Shown here in pieces: positions 42,251-54,611 of a stretch of 62,000 bases of DNA. This stretch comes from Phoronis australis (lineage: Eukaryota > Phoronida > Phoronidae). Every line of letters starts with the position of its first letter. The first letter of the stretch is position 1. The notes under the pieces are model-generated. The model saw only the letters and a program-made list of their open reading frames with translations, did no database searches and had not been told where the DNA came from. Where the stretch lies: NCBI GenBank assembly GCA_002633005.1, contig NMRA01000154.1:383210-445209 (forward strand), written 5' to 3'. Both the position numbers and the translations under genes were made by a program.

Positions 42251-44199
42251 TGCTATAGCCCCCAGTCCAGTATGGTTCCCATTTCAAAAGGTTTTCCTTA
42301 TTTCGCTAGGCATTGGCACATCCCTGTAGCAAGTGAAATTTGCTGCCAGGCATTATAATAACAGGAAAGATGTTTAAACGTTGTTTATACCAGTAGTTTG
42401 AAAAATCCCATTCGCATTACGTAGGAATTGTAGGTGACGCTGAACGCTTGTCCACCAAAGGCCTGATCGCCGTTTGACGGGTTAGTGAATTTTCAATATG
42501 GATATTTCGAAAGCCAGCTGTCATCGACCGCGCTAAATGAATGCGTTTATGTGAGGTGGCACTGAACAGTTAGGCTGTGGCCCGGGACAATTCAGTTGCA
42601 CTGCCAAAATGTTACAATTTTGGGGTAGGCCAAGTTTGGGGGCATTTTGTACATTGTAGGTAGGCGTTGCTCAGTAAATGTGGTTTGTTTGCGTTTATGA
42701 ACATGTTGAGAATAAAAAGGGCTCTTGCTCGGCTGTAGCTGCACTCTTCTTCAAGATGGTGGCCCCCTGTTGCATTTGTGCATTGCTGTGTAGCAACTGA
42801 GAAATTGGCCGCGATTTCAGGTAGCCCTCAAACAAGCCAGATTTGCAAAAAACTAGTTTGTTTGCAGTACTTTTGGACCACATTTTTGGAATCGGTAGGA
42901 AATTTGCTTTCGGAATCTAATGTTGGCTTTAGTCGAGCATCGGTAGGGAAGTGGTGGTTTGGGGGGAAAAGTGCCGATTTTGCTTTTTGCCCCTATTTTT
43001 CTTTGTCTAGTTTGGTTTTCAGTGGGATTGAAAGGGTCAAAAATACAAGAGAGAATAAAGTTTCTGTGCACATCCGTAAGGCTTGTGGTGCATGCAGGCA
43101 AACCCCTGTGAGAACTATTCTGTGCCTCCTGAACACGCATCTACTCAAAACTGTTGTCAACAAATAAAATCCCAATAGCGTTTTGGCAATTTTTTATCGT
43201 ATTTTGTCCGTTACGCTACTTTTTTCACGAAGAATTCAATTTCAGGAGCCAAACACGTTTAAAATTACTAGTGTTTGACTTTGACATTTCAATTTATTTC
43301 ATCCAGTATTTTATTGCAGTGAAGAAATCGCAAATGCGATAATTGCTCTGACCACTCACTAGGAGCTGAGGTAAACTTTTGAGATATCAAGGGCGGACGG
43401 CTACACGGGTACCATTGATCAACTGAAGGCCTGGTTTCTAAATGCTTGGTGAGTGTCTCTGGTGACTGTGACAGTTGAATGGAAATAATTTGTACGATAT
43501 GGGGCCAAGAAGGGCGCACAGGGACATTTAAAATCTGTTCTGGACTCCGAATATTTGTGAAGGTCAAATGAATAAAACATAGGGCAATTAAGTTACTTAT
43601 AATCCAACGTAGATCGTTACAAATTTCTTTGAAAGCCTTGCTTTCGTAACTACATGTATTCAGCAAAGCCAGCACGTAAAGTTACAATATATGTTGTGGT
43701 CTGATTACGGAAAGCGTCAAACCATGAGTTCACCACACTAAAACCGATGACGCAATCCATTCAGGTGAAAGAACGAACCTGTTATATTCAAACTGAGTTC
43801 AGTTGTCAGCAATAACGGTTCGCCAGTCCTTCCCTAGTTAGTTCTTTTGACCACTGATCTTGCTCTGTTGCTGAATAGCAGGCCTGTAGTAAGGATCCTC
43901 TGTAAGATGTAGTAGCTAAGCTGCTCGCCTAAACTGAGCGATCGATTAAGTTGTTGAGCAAATAGTTCGTGTCAGGCACCAAAATCCTCACTGCACATTG
44001 ACGTCAACAAAAAGCTTAGCCAAACGTTCATATTGAGGCAGAAAGCTCAGCTCCTAGTTTTCCGTCTGCGATGGCTCATCAGACAGGTTCAGTGAACAAA
44101 CAGAAATAAAAATAGAAACATGTCTTGTTACCTGTCTGGTTACTTAGGCAATATATATTTGTGAAAATGGATAAGGAAATAATCACACCAGACTCCTGT
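42251..44199. other. Spacer before the beta-lactamase-like genes
   Basis: Holds the dispersed repeat at 42305-42535. The two longest open frames here (42778-43167 plus, 43289-43675 minus) lack domains. Confidence 0.4.
42305..42535 (+). repeat. Dispersed repeat, copy 2
   Basis: Matches 14050-14276 (shared GGCATTGG.ACATCCC, GCTGAACGCTT and GGGTTAGTGAATTTT phrases). Function unknown. Confidence 0.6.
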
Positions 44200-44345
44200 T
44201 GACCTCGCTAAAAGCAAGAATTCGTGAGATTACATACGATATTGTCGTGTACATGTACTTTAAATGAGAACACGTGACTTCGGCTCGATTTTGGGTTAGT
44301 GAGCTAGGTCCCAGCGTAGGTCCTAGCGTTACTGAACGCAAGGCG
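44200..44345 (+). mobile_element. Short TIR element, AACGCTAGGACC family (upstream of gene A)
   Basis: Shares GACCTCGCTAAAA.GCAAGA, GAGAACACGTGACTT and GGTCCTAGCGTTACTGAACG with the copies at 6.8 and 51.1 kb. It lies about 270 bp upstream of the gene A start codon. Confidence 0.6.
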
Positions 44346-44617
44346 GCTCTACGCATGTCCACTTGAAGGTGCTGGCGCTGACGCAGGTCTACACAATTGA
44401 AGAAATGTAGGGCCTAATAGGTCTCAGAGCCTGCATGACAATTAAACACAGTGTTTTCCGTTACACAGCTGCTCTACATGTATATCTGCTGGCCAAAATA
44501 ACTGTCACTCAGTCAAGGGACAGGTTGCTATGATTATCTAAGAACGTTTTGTATTTGACTGAGATAATTCTCGGAATTTGACGCTTCAGTTTCCAGGTAA
44601 TGACATCCGCTTCCGAG

Positions 44618-44928
44618 ATGAATTCTCCGTTTGCTTGGCTCACTTTGCTCGTGCTGGTGTTCGCACAGAACGTGCAAGAAGTTGTCAGTTTGTCGGATGC
44701 CCAGGAGCGGAAAATCAACTCCGTCGTAAATGCAGCAATCAAATGCTGGAACGTGCCCGGCCTGAGTCTTGCCGCGGTTCAAGGAGGCAAGACTGTGATG
44801 GCTCGTGGATATGGGAAAGCCGACATCGAAAATGATACACCGGTTACGGACAAGACACTCTTTTCTGCCGCATCAATCTCGAAACAGTTCACTGCCACCT
44901 TGCTGGGAATTTTCCTCGAGGATAACGG
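44618..44928 (+). CDS. Gene A exon 1: signal peptide and SxxK motif
   Basis: Starts MNSPFAWLTLLVLVFAQ and includes CWNVPGLSLAAVQGGK and SAASISKQF. Donor AACGG|GTAAGA leaves phase 2. Confidence 0.92.
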
Positions 44929-47900
44929 GTAAGAAACCCTTGTTCAAGACATCAAACCTTTAAATTTTTTTAAAAAATCATTTAGTAGATGTGCTCACTA
45001 TATCCTTATCAATAACGTCGATATATTTAGATCACACAATAAACATCAAGCGGTGCGTGATATGCTAGTTATACATGTAGTAGGAAACTGTGCCAATTAT
45101 TAAAATCATTCTGGAAAAGGTTTAGTGTTTAGTTTTTGCTTACTCAGGTAAGCTTTCTTTGCCAGGTTAAAAACATTTGCAACCTAAGAAGCGAACCCAG
45201 TGTCTCCGAATATGGCAGGTACAGGTACATTCAGTAACGAGGCTGGCCTGGCTACTCTAGTCAATCTGGACTGGCACATCGTATGGTACCTGTATACGTC
45301 ACTTAGAACGGGTATTCATCTCGCATTGTATTTGGTTAGTATTCCGGAAGAGACACTTTCTATGTTAAATGGTGTAACATCATAATATTGTAGGTCTGTT
45401 ATTTTCTGAGAAATAGTAAATCGAGCTGATTGTATTCAACCTTTCATTAGTATTGGGTGGAAGACAAAGGTCAGAGACATCATGGCTGACTTCGTGATGC
45501 CGAGTGACTACATGACTATACATACTACCCTTGAAGACGTCATAGCACATAGAACGGGGCTGGCTGAAAACATCAACTTTGGACAATTCTCAGGCGAAGA
45601 AGCATTCGAGTAAGTTTTTTCTTGAGACAAAACCCAGAAAATGTTGCAATGGCCTTTATTGTCTCAAAACTCAAATCGGTTCTGTTCTGATACCAATTGC
45701 AATAAATAGCATCACTTTCTCATAGGCGGGGGCTATAACCCAACGCCCCCTCCAATTTCTCAGTGCAGCGCCTCCCACAGGAGAAATACAAGCTTGTACA
45801 TGTAATGTGGTTCCAGTTTCTTAACATTACGTGTATGTATGACCCTGGAAAATGTCCAAATTTTGAAAGGTTTGGAACATCATACCCCAAAATTGCGTAA
45901 TGGATTCCCACGAAACTTTCTAGTGTTCTACAATATTGTTCATTGCAAATTGTTTTTATATGCTCCACTTTGAACGAGGGTTTGTATGAAATAGGAATTT
46001 TAAGATTTTCGTGAAAAAAGCGGAAGTTATAAAAGTGAAATCGAAATGATAATTTATAAAATTGTAAGAGATTTTTTGAAATTATATCTTGAACCCATTG
46101 AATTTGGTCGGTCATGTTATTGATATCATTGTTTTGCTTTCAATCTGCCTTTCTACTTGCTACACTTTAACAAAAAGGTGGTCACGTGACATACACCTAA
46201 CGATATATTCTTAAAAAAACAAAAATCAAATTCTGCAGACATTAAATGTACGCGTTTACTGGCTTGAAATCTATAGTTTAGTAAATTTTTGACATGTCAG
46301 TAAAATTTTACATAAGTACCTTAGTGCAATCTGATAATGGATACAAAATGTAACAAAATAGAGCTTTTCAGTCAACGTGAATACGCAGTGTCCGCCCGAG
46401 CCTGCGTTTTAGCGTCATTTGACGCAACCACTAATTGTAAAAGACGCAAATTGACATGATAAATGCGTTTTTTTGGGCACATCTTTTTGTTCAATGGTTA
46501 AGATGAATAAAACTTAAAACACACGGAAATTATTTGATTCTTTTCTTTGATTACCATACCGTAGCCTTTGTTCATAACAGCATCGCTAGATTGTTACATT
46601 TTTCCCAAGCCAAACGCATGGCATCGTTGCTCCGTAAGTGGGTCATCACAATGTAAGTCAGCGTATCCTGTTACAATTGGTCCGATAGAGGGGGTAGACA
46701 GTAACAAAAATGGCGTCGAAACAGATGAATACGTATATTATGAAAAATAAAAGCTTGTCTCATAATTTCCGAGTGTGTTTTTTAAAGATTTTGTGAGTAC
46801 GTTTCATGGTTCCCAAAAAATTCAAGGGGACCCCAAAAATATTAGAAGATGGGTCCAGTGGATCCCATTTTATGGAAGAATAGGGCGAACACTGACGGAA
46901 TCCATTATTCTCGCTACATTTCCCCACATGGAGCCTCATGTGATATCTCATGGACTTGAATTTGTGCGGTACTATGATAAAGCAGTGTGGATGGAAAGGA
47001 TGTGGTATTAAGCAAATGATTATATGCATTTAAAGTTTGGTGGTTATAAATCCGAAATTATAGTTGGCTGTGCTAAAGCGTAAGGAGCGACAATCGTGAT
47101 TAATTTATAAACTTGTTGTGCAATGACCCTGATTCAAAGGACCGTTCACTCTAATCACGTAAGTTTTGCTTTCCCATTTCTGTTATGATTCAAAGGAACG
47201 AACTGCGGAAAGTTAACAATCTTCACTGAAAATATCTAGAATCTGAAGTAATTAAATGCTTGACATACATTTGCACGGACAGCGCGGCAAAGTCTTGAAT
47301 GGCACGTGAACACATGAAAGCATTTCATTGGTAGCCCATACATAGATATGGGGTACCCTCTCCTCACATCTCCCCAACAAACACGAATGTAGGGGTGCTT
47401 TTCCCTCCCCCTAACGAACACGACCAAACGTGTCGGTGTACCGTTTTAGAGTCCAGTTACGAAAATGGTGCCTTTCTCCGCGACTACCTTAAATTCAAAA
47501 AGGTGCCCAATCAGTTAGGTTCACCTGAACCCTGAGGTCTAAGCTTAGTTCTTTAAAATGTTCTTACAGGAGATATCGTCTTTCCAAGTCTCAAGTTGGC
47601 TTCCGAGAAGAGTTTGTTTACAACAGCATGATGTTCAGTGTAGCCGGGCTTGTTTCTGCGAAACTTGGCGGGAAATCGTGGGACGTCCTGATGAAGGAGC
47701 GTCTCTTCAACCCACTGAGCATGCACAGTGCCACTTTCTTAACCCCTAGTCTTCTAAACAGTACAAATTTAGTCGCAAACCCATACAAAGAGAAGACGAC
47801 TGGCGGAGAGCTTGTTCCCATAGACCCTTATGCCAACGCGTGAGTATCCAAAATGCAGCAATTGGTTATACATGTACATGTAACTAAGCGGTTGTTTCCT

Positions 47901-50643
47901 TTGATTAATATCACCATAGTTCAGTAAACGAGGGCTCACGGACAGGACTAGTCTCTGAGTTTAAACAGAAGTGGGTGAATACCTTTGAGATATCTTTTTT
48001 CGATAGTTGGCCTTGAGCTATTTCTCATTCCACTTACTCGCCAAATGATTTTGTGTGCGTCCCCTATCCCGCCCCGTGTGTTGATCGTGTATTTTGTGAA
48101 AGGCCACTTAGTCAGCCCCGTCCAGTACAATCCATACAACATTCGTGATTCTGCCTCGCTCACAGCTCTCAAATCCTCGATAAAAGTTCATTTTTACAGT
48201 TGCGTTTAAATATTAATTCTTAATCTTCACCACCAATCGCTTTCTGTTCGTTCCTTTTTATTTCTTTTGGCAATTTTAATGTAAGTTTATTGCTTTTAAA
48301 ACAAGTTTCAGCACTGCATTGTTGTGATCATTTTAGATAGATAGTTGCTTTTAAAAGGAAACTTAGTGTAGGACTCCACAAAGGCCAAACTTGGTTAACC
48401 TCTGAACATCATATCTCAGGTGTGGCAGATCAGATTCGTTTGAAACCATCCTTTGCAGTTATTTGAGAGCCGTAGCGCCAGCTGGTGGTATTGCTGTGAG
48501 TGCTAGGTGCATGGCGAAGTACATGGAGTTTCTGACCAATGGCGGCACAAATAAGCACGGGAAACAACTCTTGTCGCCCAAAGCCTTCAAGGAAATGTTT
48601 CAGCCTCTGATGAATTTGCCTCTGGACTTATTCGGGGGAATGTTCCAACTCCCAGTAACTCCGTATCCGCTCACGTTGGACGCGTACGCCCGTGGCTGGG
48701 TGTTAGGATACTACCGAGGTATTTACATGCACTTCGTACGATACTTCAAAACGGCATCGCCTAATTTTTGCTGTCAAAAAAACAAGCTCATCAGCGTAGC
48801 CTTCTGTGCATGATGCATAATATTCATCAAACGACATGAATTAACCAGCCTTGCATTTTATTTCACAGCAAAGTCAAAGTTAATACAAGAAGTATGAATA
48901 AAATATTTTTCAAATGCGAATGAAATTACTTGCCATTAAGAGATACACAATTATAGGCCTTCATGTGTGACCTGTAACATGTCATTACTCCATTCTTCTA
49001 ATCCGCTAACTAGATTTTCTTCAAAATTCATTTACCTCTTGGGTACGTCTTCAACAAATTATTGCACAAAGGGATTTAAAAGTCATAATTTTACAGTCTA
49101 TGGACAGGTTTTTCTGGTTTTAGGCTAAAAACATAGATCTTTGCAGCTACAACAGTCTGTTTGCAGGGTGTACAAACTCTGAAAATATGAACAGTTTACC
49201 ATGAGCAAATGAAACTGATTCCACAGTCAATATTTCCATATGACGTCATATCTCTTGGCAAACGCTTTGTAAAAATGGTCAGCTGCTGATTTGGGCAACT
49301 GGGCGAAGGACTACTCGAATAAAGTTTGATTACAGTACCGGTAGAATCTGTTTGAGTTGGAAAGAATGAAAGACATCGTCGGCCTCTTAAAGTGTCCGTC
49401 TATGCGCTAAAGGTACTTATAGCAATATGATTTCGGTGATTTAACCATTAATAGGCATAAATCGCCGAAAGGCTTCCGGCGTATGAAAGCCCTGTGGGAG
49501 CATCATCTCTACTGCTAAGTAGAGGCGATGACACATTCCTAGGGTAATTACAGCTATCCATGCTTAACTTATTTATTTGGTGTTTTATACAACCGTGAAA
49601 GATAAATGGGAACATCGGATGTCGGCAATATGCCTCAATGGCATCTCACTCACCGATTATAACTTGCCAACAGTGAACTTGCTACAAGATGCTCAAACAC
49701 GGGGGTCTGCATTTTAGCACCTTTACTGTGGACTTAGAATATACCGAGTGGAGAGCTTTTGACATAGCGTGTGACAATGTTTAAGGTATCAGAAACTATC
49801 GTCAAAATGTATTTGGCGAATTAGTGGAGCGCCAAAGTCACTTAATTTCTGGTTCTCTTTATCTTAGGGCACGGAGGCCTAAAAGAGGTATTGAAATTCC
49901 CTTGGCATTTAGACGAGCTCTAGTGCGTTAATTGAGTGTTAGATTGAATTTTGATCATCCTTGCATGCAAATTCGAGTCTTGGTAAATATGACAAATTAA
50001 ACTTCTAGGTGAACGAAGTGTCTTCCACTTCGGAGATCTCTACGGATTCCATGGCTTAATTACCACGTTCCTGGAGCTGCAAATTGGCGTCTATACAAAC
50101 ACCAACGGACCGTCACAAAGGCGAGGGCAATTGGCGAATCTATTGATACATTCTTATGTAACGGACATATTGATGGGGAAGGAGCCGTGGTTGAACGAAA
50201 CAAGCATCTGTTCCTACAGAGATTACGTGAAAGACGAGCCCACTCCACCGCCTCCACCGCCACCTGCCCACATCGACAAGAACCTTCCAGCATCACGACC
50301 TCTGTCGGAATACACGGGCACATACGGCGATTTGTCAATTGGAAATTTCACGGTTTTAATTAATGATAGCACAATGAAACTTCAAATAGAGATACCTCCC
50401 ATGTTTTATGGTTCCCTGTTCGCAACCAAAGTTGACGACCAATTTGCCGTCGAAGTGTTCGGTCCCTTGTCTTCCTCATTTGATCTGAGCACTAAGTATA
50501 ATCCCAAAGCTCTTGTAACATTTAGTCCGAACAAAAACGGTGTTATTGATTTAGTAGATGTGTCAATGTATAACCTGACGCTACAAAGAGGTCTCAAGTT
50601 TGAACCCGACAAAATACCGTTGAGAAAAGATTGTCAAGCATGA
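44618..50643 (+). CDS. Secreted class C beta-lactamase/DD-peptidase-like protein, gene A (5 exons)
   Basis: Exons 44618-44928, 45451-45609, 47570-47839, 48459-48718 and 50009-50643 sum to 1635 nt (544 residues and TGA). Signal peptide about 1-24 (WLTLLVLVFA core), catalytic SISK at 86-89, HRTGL at 137-141, Tyr174 in FVYNSMMFSVAG, and HFG at 340-342. A proline run follows at about 411-420, then a DUF3471-like C-terminal domain (LSEYTGTYGDLSIGNF onward). The family (LACTB, AmpC, D-stereospecific peptidases) uses Ser-x-x-Lys for acylation, so this is probably an active secreted hydrolase. Its substrate is unknown. The usual Tyr-x-Asn is Tyr-Asn-Ser. An ATG six codons upstream (44600) is in frame, but 44618 aligns with gene B. 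Tandem paralogue of gene B. Confidence 0.92.
44929..45450. other. Gene A intron 1
   Basis: 522 bp, no repeat family recognised; one TACATGTA at about 45073. Confidence 0.6.
45451..45609 (+). CDS. Gene A exon 2
   Basis: Acceptor TTTCATTAG|TATTGGG. Encodes FVMPSDYMTIHTTLEDVIAH followed by RTGL, the counterpart of the HxSGL string of class C enzymes. Donor TTCGA|GTAAGT, phase 2; 159 nt as in gene B. Confidence 0.92.
45610..47569. other. Gene A intron 2
   Basis: 1960 bp. Contains a dispersed repeat at about 45952-46192 that is also found at 51397-51646. No other feature recognised. Confidence 0.6.
45952..46192 (+). repeat. Dispersed repeat in gene A intron 2
   Basis: Shares with 51397-51646 the phrases GAAATAGGA.TTT...GATTTTC.TGAAAAAA.CGGAA, GTTATTGATA.C.TTGTTTT.CT and CACGTGACA/CACATGACT. 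The copies are diverged but colinear. Confidence 0.55.
47570..47839 (+). CDS. Gene A exon 3: Tyr motif
   Basis: Acceptor TTCTTACAG|GAGATAT. Encodes QVGFREEFVYNSMMFSVAGL, then LGGKSWDVLMKERLFNPLSM, typical of the class C fold around the catalytic Tyr. Donor AACGC|GTGAGT, phase 2; 270 nt, one codon longer than in gene B. Confidence 0.92.
47840..48458. other. Gene A intron 3
   Basis: 619 bp; a TACATGTACATGTA run at about 47868. No coding signal. Confidence 0.6.
48459..48718 (+). CDS. Gene A exon 4
   Basis: Acceptor CTTTGCAG|TTATTTG. Encodes APAGGIAVSARCMAKYMEFL and RGWVLGYYRG, the helical part before the HxG strand. Donor TACCGAG|GTATTT, phase 1; 260 nt. Confidence 0.92.
48719..50008. other. 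Gene A intron 4
   Basis: 1290 bp with no recognised repeat or exon. Confidence 0.6.
50009..50643 (+). CDS. Gene A exon 5: HxG motif, Pro linker, DUF3471-like tail
   Basis: Acceptor ACTTCTAG|GTGAACG. Encodes SVFHFGDLYGFHGL, IGVYTNTNG, a PTPPPPPPP linker and the beta-rich C-terminal domain, ending LRKDCQA and TGA. 635 nt as in gene B. Confidence 0.93.
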
Positions 50644-50685
50644 ATGGGAACGAACGGGTTTGCCGTAAATACATAGTGTCGCAAA

Positions 50686-50691
50686 AATAAA
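50686..50691 (+). terminator. Polyadenylation signal of gene A
   Basis: AATAAA 43 nt after the stop codon. Standard metazoan position for a short 3' UTR. Confidence 0.7.
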
Positions 50692-51074
50692 TGGTTCAAG
50701 CCTACTTGGGCACGTAGCCTATACGTTTGTGTCTGCTTTCAAATGCAATACATTTTTGATGCATTAAAAAGATGCCATCGCCAACTATTCACAAAATAAA
50801 TTAATACGATAACCTGATTCATGATTGGTGCTAACCTGCAAAATAGCATTAACGGTGTATGTGGAGTCCTTATTGTTCGTGATTTCGTTGAAACCATGGC
50901 CGTAACCCTGGCTGGTATAGATTCTACTTTTCATTTCATACTAATAGGAATGCCATTCAAACGTAGGCTTACCGTATGCGCAATCATTGGGATCAGCGTC
51001 CCAGTAACATCAAATGCGATTGATGCAGACGTGCCTTACACTATGAATATCTAGGACGCTAAAAACAGCCTCCT

Positions 51075-51200
51075 GTCATTAACGCTAGGACCTCGCTAAA
51101 AAGCAAGACTTCGAGGTTACGTGAGATATTGCCGTGTATTTTGAATGAGAACACGTGACTTAAGTTAGATTTTAGCCTTGGTCCTAGCGTTGCTGAACGC
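51075..51200 (+). mobile_element. Short TIR element, AACGCTAGGACC family (downstream of gene A)
   Basis: Left AACGCTAGGACCTCGCTA and right GGTCCTAGCGTTGCTGAACG are inverted ends about 125 bp apart. Same orientation as the copy upstream of gene A. Confidence 0.7.
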
Positions 51201-51396
51201 ACGCCAGATTCGTCTTTTGTAAAACTTTGGATCGTCAGCTAATAGTGATTGCGCACATTATTGGCGCGAGTGCTCAATGGACTAAGCATGGGTTGTGTAA
51301 GATCCTAGAAAAATGTTTGTCTTTGGCTTAGTGTGATTTGTTGGAAACTTTCAGATATTCTGTATTACGTATGTTACTCCAAACTTCTGTTTGGAG

Positions 51397-51646
51397 TTGG
51401 TTTTAAAGTCGTGTTCCATTTTTGGATGAGAAGCTATCGAAAATAGGACTTTCGCGATTTTCATGAAAAAACGGAATGTTTATGAAACGGAAACAAAATA
51501 ATTTAGAATAACTGTAACAGCATTGTTGAGATCTCGTCTTGAATATTTACATCCAATAGAGCGTGATCATGCTATTGATACCGTTGTTTTACTGCTAATT
51601 TTACTATGCGATATATTTCACTAAAAAGACATGGACACATGACTCA
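51397..51646 (+). repeat. Dispersed repeat between genes A and B
   Basis: Diverged second copy of the repeat in gene A intron 2 (45952-46192), in the same orientation. Confidence 0.55.
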
Positions 51647-52237
51647 GTCACTGGCATGTTGGAAAATGTAATACGTCAAACTCTTCAAATTCTTCAGCTC
51701 TTAAGTTTTAGAAAATACACGTGTTTTCCTTCACTGCATAATGCTTTTCCACTAGCAGTAAAAATTACCAGTTTTGATTAGCTGCAATACGACTACGTCA
51801 CTACACAGTGTAGAATAAATCAAAAGCTAAAATACACTTTTTGAACGACACCACTCTCCTCCGCATGTGTTAATATTTCGAGCTTTCAAATGGCCAATAG
51901 GAGGCAGGGGCTTTTATACCGAAGGCTCGGGCAGTGCTGTAGTGGAGCGTAGGCGAACGTAGGCGCAGCCAACCACCTTATAGCATTTGAACGTAGCGCC
52001 TACGCACCGTAAGTTACGTTCAGTGCTCAAGGCGATACGGTGAGCTTTGAGCGCCCGCTTTCCTCGAATTTTACCACTACAGCACTGTGCTCGCGCAAAC
52101 AGTTTGCAAAACAAAAAAATAGCCAGCTCAGCCTCCAATATATGAACGTTACACTACTGAGCGGCATCGACAGCGTAATTTAGATACTTTGAGATAAGTG
52201 TATTAATTACGCAAGTGAAAAGTATCGGCATAGAGTT

Positions 52238-52402
52238 TCCAGTGGCGGATTTAGAGAGGGGGGAAGGGGGCCAGGCCCAAACCCCTAAAATTCGCCCAGA
52301 TTCCATTTGGCAGTTCGGGAGTGCGAATGTTTGACGGGGAAAAACCCTGGCTAATACTTTTCCCTGCTCCCCGAAATAAAGATCCTGAATCGGTCTCTGG
52401 TT
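52238..52402 (+). mobile_element. CAGTGGCGGAT-family TIR element
   Basis: Starts CCAGTGGCGGATTTAGAGAG and ends GATCCTGAATCGGTCTCTGG (decayed TIR). The interior shares GGGGGCCAGGCCC, CAGATTCCATTTGGCAGTTC and TTTGACGGGGAAA with the other copies. Confidence 0.7.
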
Positions 52403-54229
52403 TGATGACATCACAAATCATGTTCGTTGAAGGTATCACAGCATCAAGACAACCGAGAATGTGAAAATATATTAAACGTCATGGAGCAGCGCCGGCGGGA
52501 ATTGGGAAAGCAATATTTTCAGGTGGTGAAAACGATATTTTGTCAGTGCCTCTGAATTTTAGCTACATGTATCATCACAGGTTTAAACCAGCAGACACAA
52601 AGCCCCAGCTACAAATCTTTAGATCCGCACCACTAAATCCCGCCCACGTGCCGAAATGTTGTATACACCATCACACGGTCTGTATAATTAAGAAGTGGGG
52701 AGTTTTCAAGTGGTCCGATTTTCTCTGGGTCAGATTATGACATTAGATTTTTTAATTCTCGGTAAGTTTTAGTTTTACAAGGACCTCAAGCTACATGTAA
52801 GCCTATTGACAGACGTAATGAAATATTTTGCGTTTTAAATGCACGCTTTAATCTAAAACCTCGTGTAATACCAGTGGTATGCACCAGTATTTATTACAGT
52901 GCCGCCTGTATTCCACAAAACTCTTAACGGAGAGTCCCAAAATTGTGTGTACACTGTATATGGACTTGGCTGTTCCTGGGGCGAATAACATAGATTTGTC
53001 CAAATTCGGATGAAAGAGAATTTCCCCTCGCCCCAGACATCACTAATTTCACTCATTTCTTACATGTCTACCTTTTATTTTTCCATTGCCTGCTCCGCTG
53101 CCTAATTTTTACTTCTTTTCGCTCAAATTTACCTCAATTTTGCCACAACTGGAGAGAAATTGTCCCCCCCCCTCCGCCTAATACTCCTATGAATACCCCC
53201 AAAATCCTTCGTGCGACCCACCCCACATCAATCCCATGTTCTTCAAGCATCCTCAAGTTCAGTCATTTGTGTTTGTATGTTTTAGAATCGTTGAAAATGT
53301 CTCTAATGATAATCCCTGAACTCATTGATGCAGGCAGCATTCGACTAAAGGCCCTAAATTTTTACCCTCGGTTGCGATATATGACACAACATGACAAAAG
53401 TGAATTAGTATCTAATTTACCTGTTTGTGCGAATACAAACTTAGCTAAAATTCTTGATTCATCAATTAACATTTGTCAATCATATTAAACGAATCTTGTA
53501 GGAAATTGATGCCTCAATTTTGACTTTCGGCCATAACATTCGACCGCAGCAACAAATTCCATTCATTGTTGTTGTCAAGAATGTGATGTTTTGGTACATT
53601 TTAACGAAAGCATTGTTGAAATAGATCGGGCAAATCTGTATTCCTCTGTAAGTCCGATACGAGGGTCATATGTGTACAAATGGTTGATCTCCCCCGCTCT
53701 CGTCTTGTAGCTTATACATGTAGGTACGTGACTTGAGTGATGTATGTTGCCAGCCAAGTCACGTAGCGCATGGTACAGATACGTAAAAATTAATTTTTTT
53801 GCGACTTGAAGCAAATTATATTTGAAATGTGCGTGCGGGTCACACCGTGTACACCAAAATTCATTCGTTCTCGTGGCTAATTTACCTATGAATGTACCTG
53901 TGACGATGGCTTCTGAAAAAATTGTGGTCGTCTAATGCGATTATGTGACAGCTTTTGTAAATCAAACACTTAGTTTGAGCAGAAGGCACGTTTACTAAGC
54001 ACCTAATACAGGTGATAGGATGGCCCCTAGACTGCCTGCGTCATGTGAAGCACATGCTCTCATGAGGGTGCTTAGTTTCATGCAGGTGCGGATAAGTGAA
54101 TCAATCCAATGCGCCCCAGCACAAGCATGGCAATCAGAGTCATTATATTGTTTCCGAGCAACGATCACTCCATGCATTTTAGTCAGTCCCAAGACACCGG
54201 CAGATTTGCCAACTTTTTGGGTTAGCGGT

Positions 54230-54249
54230 GGGAAAATATATATTTTCCC
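54230..54249 (+). promoter_or_regulatory. Palindromic TATA box region of gene B
   Basis: A perfect 20-bp palindrome, half-site GGGAAAATAT, centred on TATATA and about 50 bp upstream of the gene B ATG. The TATA core suits a core promoter; the symmetric GGGAAA/TTTCCC flanks resemble an NF-kappaB/Rel-type half-site, although no Rel site is proven. Gene A has no counterpart. Confidence 0.45.
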
Positions 54250-54297
54250 GAGCACAGAAATTTTCTCCTCCGAGTAGCCTCACAAAACTCCGGCACG

Positions 54298-54611
54298 ATG
54301 GATTTTTCTCCCGTTGCTTGGCTTTCTCTTCTCGCATTATTTTTCGTTCAGAGTACAGAAGTCGCTGCGAGCTTGTCCGCTGAACAAGAGCAGAAAATCG
54401 ACTCCTTCGTACAATCGGCAATGAAGTGTTGGAATGTTCCAGGTTTAAGTCTCGCAGCTGTGAAAGGAGGCAAAGCTGTGCTGTCACGAGGGTACGGGAA
54501 AGCCGACATCGAAAACGACATCCCTGTGACCGATACGACACTCTTTTCAGCTGCGTCAATCTCCAAACAGTTCTCCGCAACACTGCTGGGAATTTTGCTC
54601 GAAGAAAAAGG
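54298..54611 (+). CDS. Gene B exon 1: signal peptide and SxxK motif
   Basis: Starts MDFSPVAWLSLLALFFVQ and includes CWNVPGLSLAAVKGGK and SAASISKQF. Donor AAAGG|GTAAGA, phase 2. Confidence 0.93.

Larger units (their letters stand above)
50692..54229. other. Intergenic region between genes A and B
   Basis: About 3.5 kb. Contains three repeats described separately (51075-51200, 51397-51646, 52238-52402). No gene recognised. Confidence 0.6.

Noticed and set aside
42778-43675. Two ORFs of about 128 codons
   Set aside because: The starts are not ATG, no motif is visible, and they lie in repeat-rich spacer.
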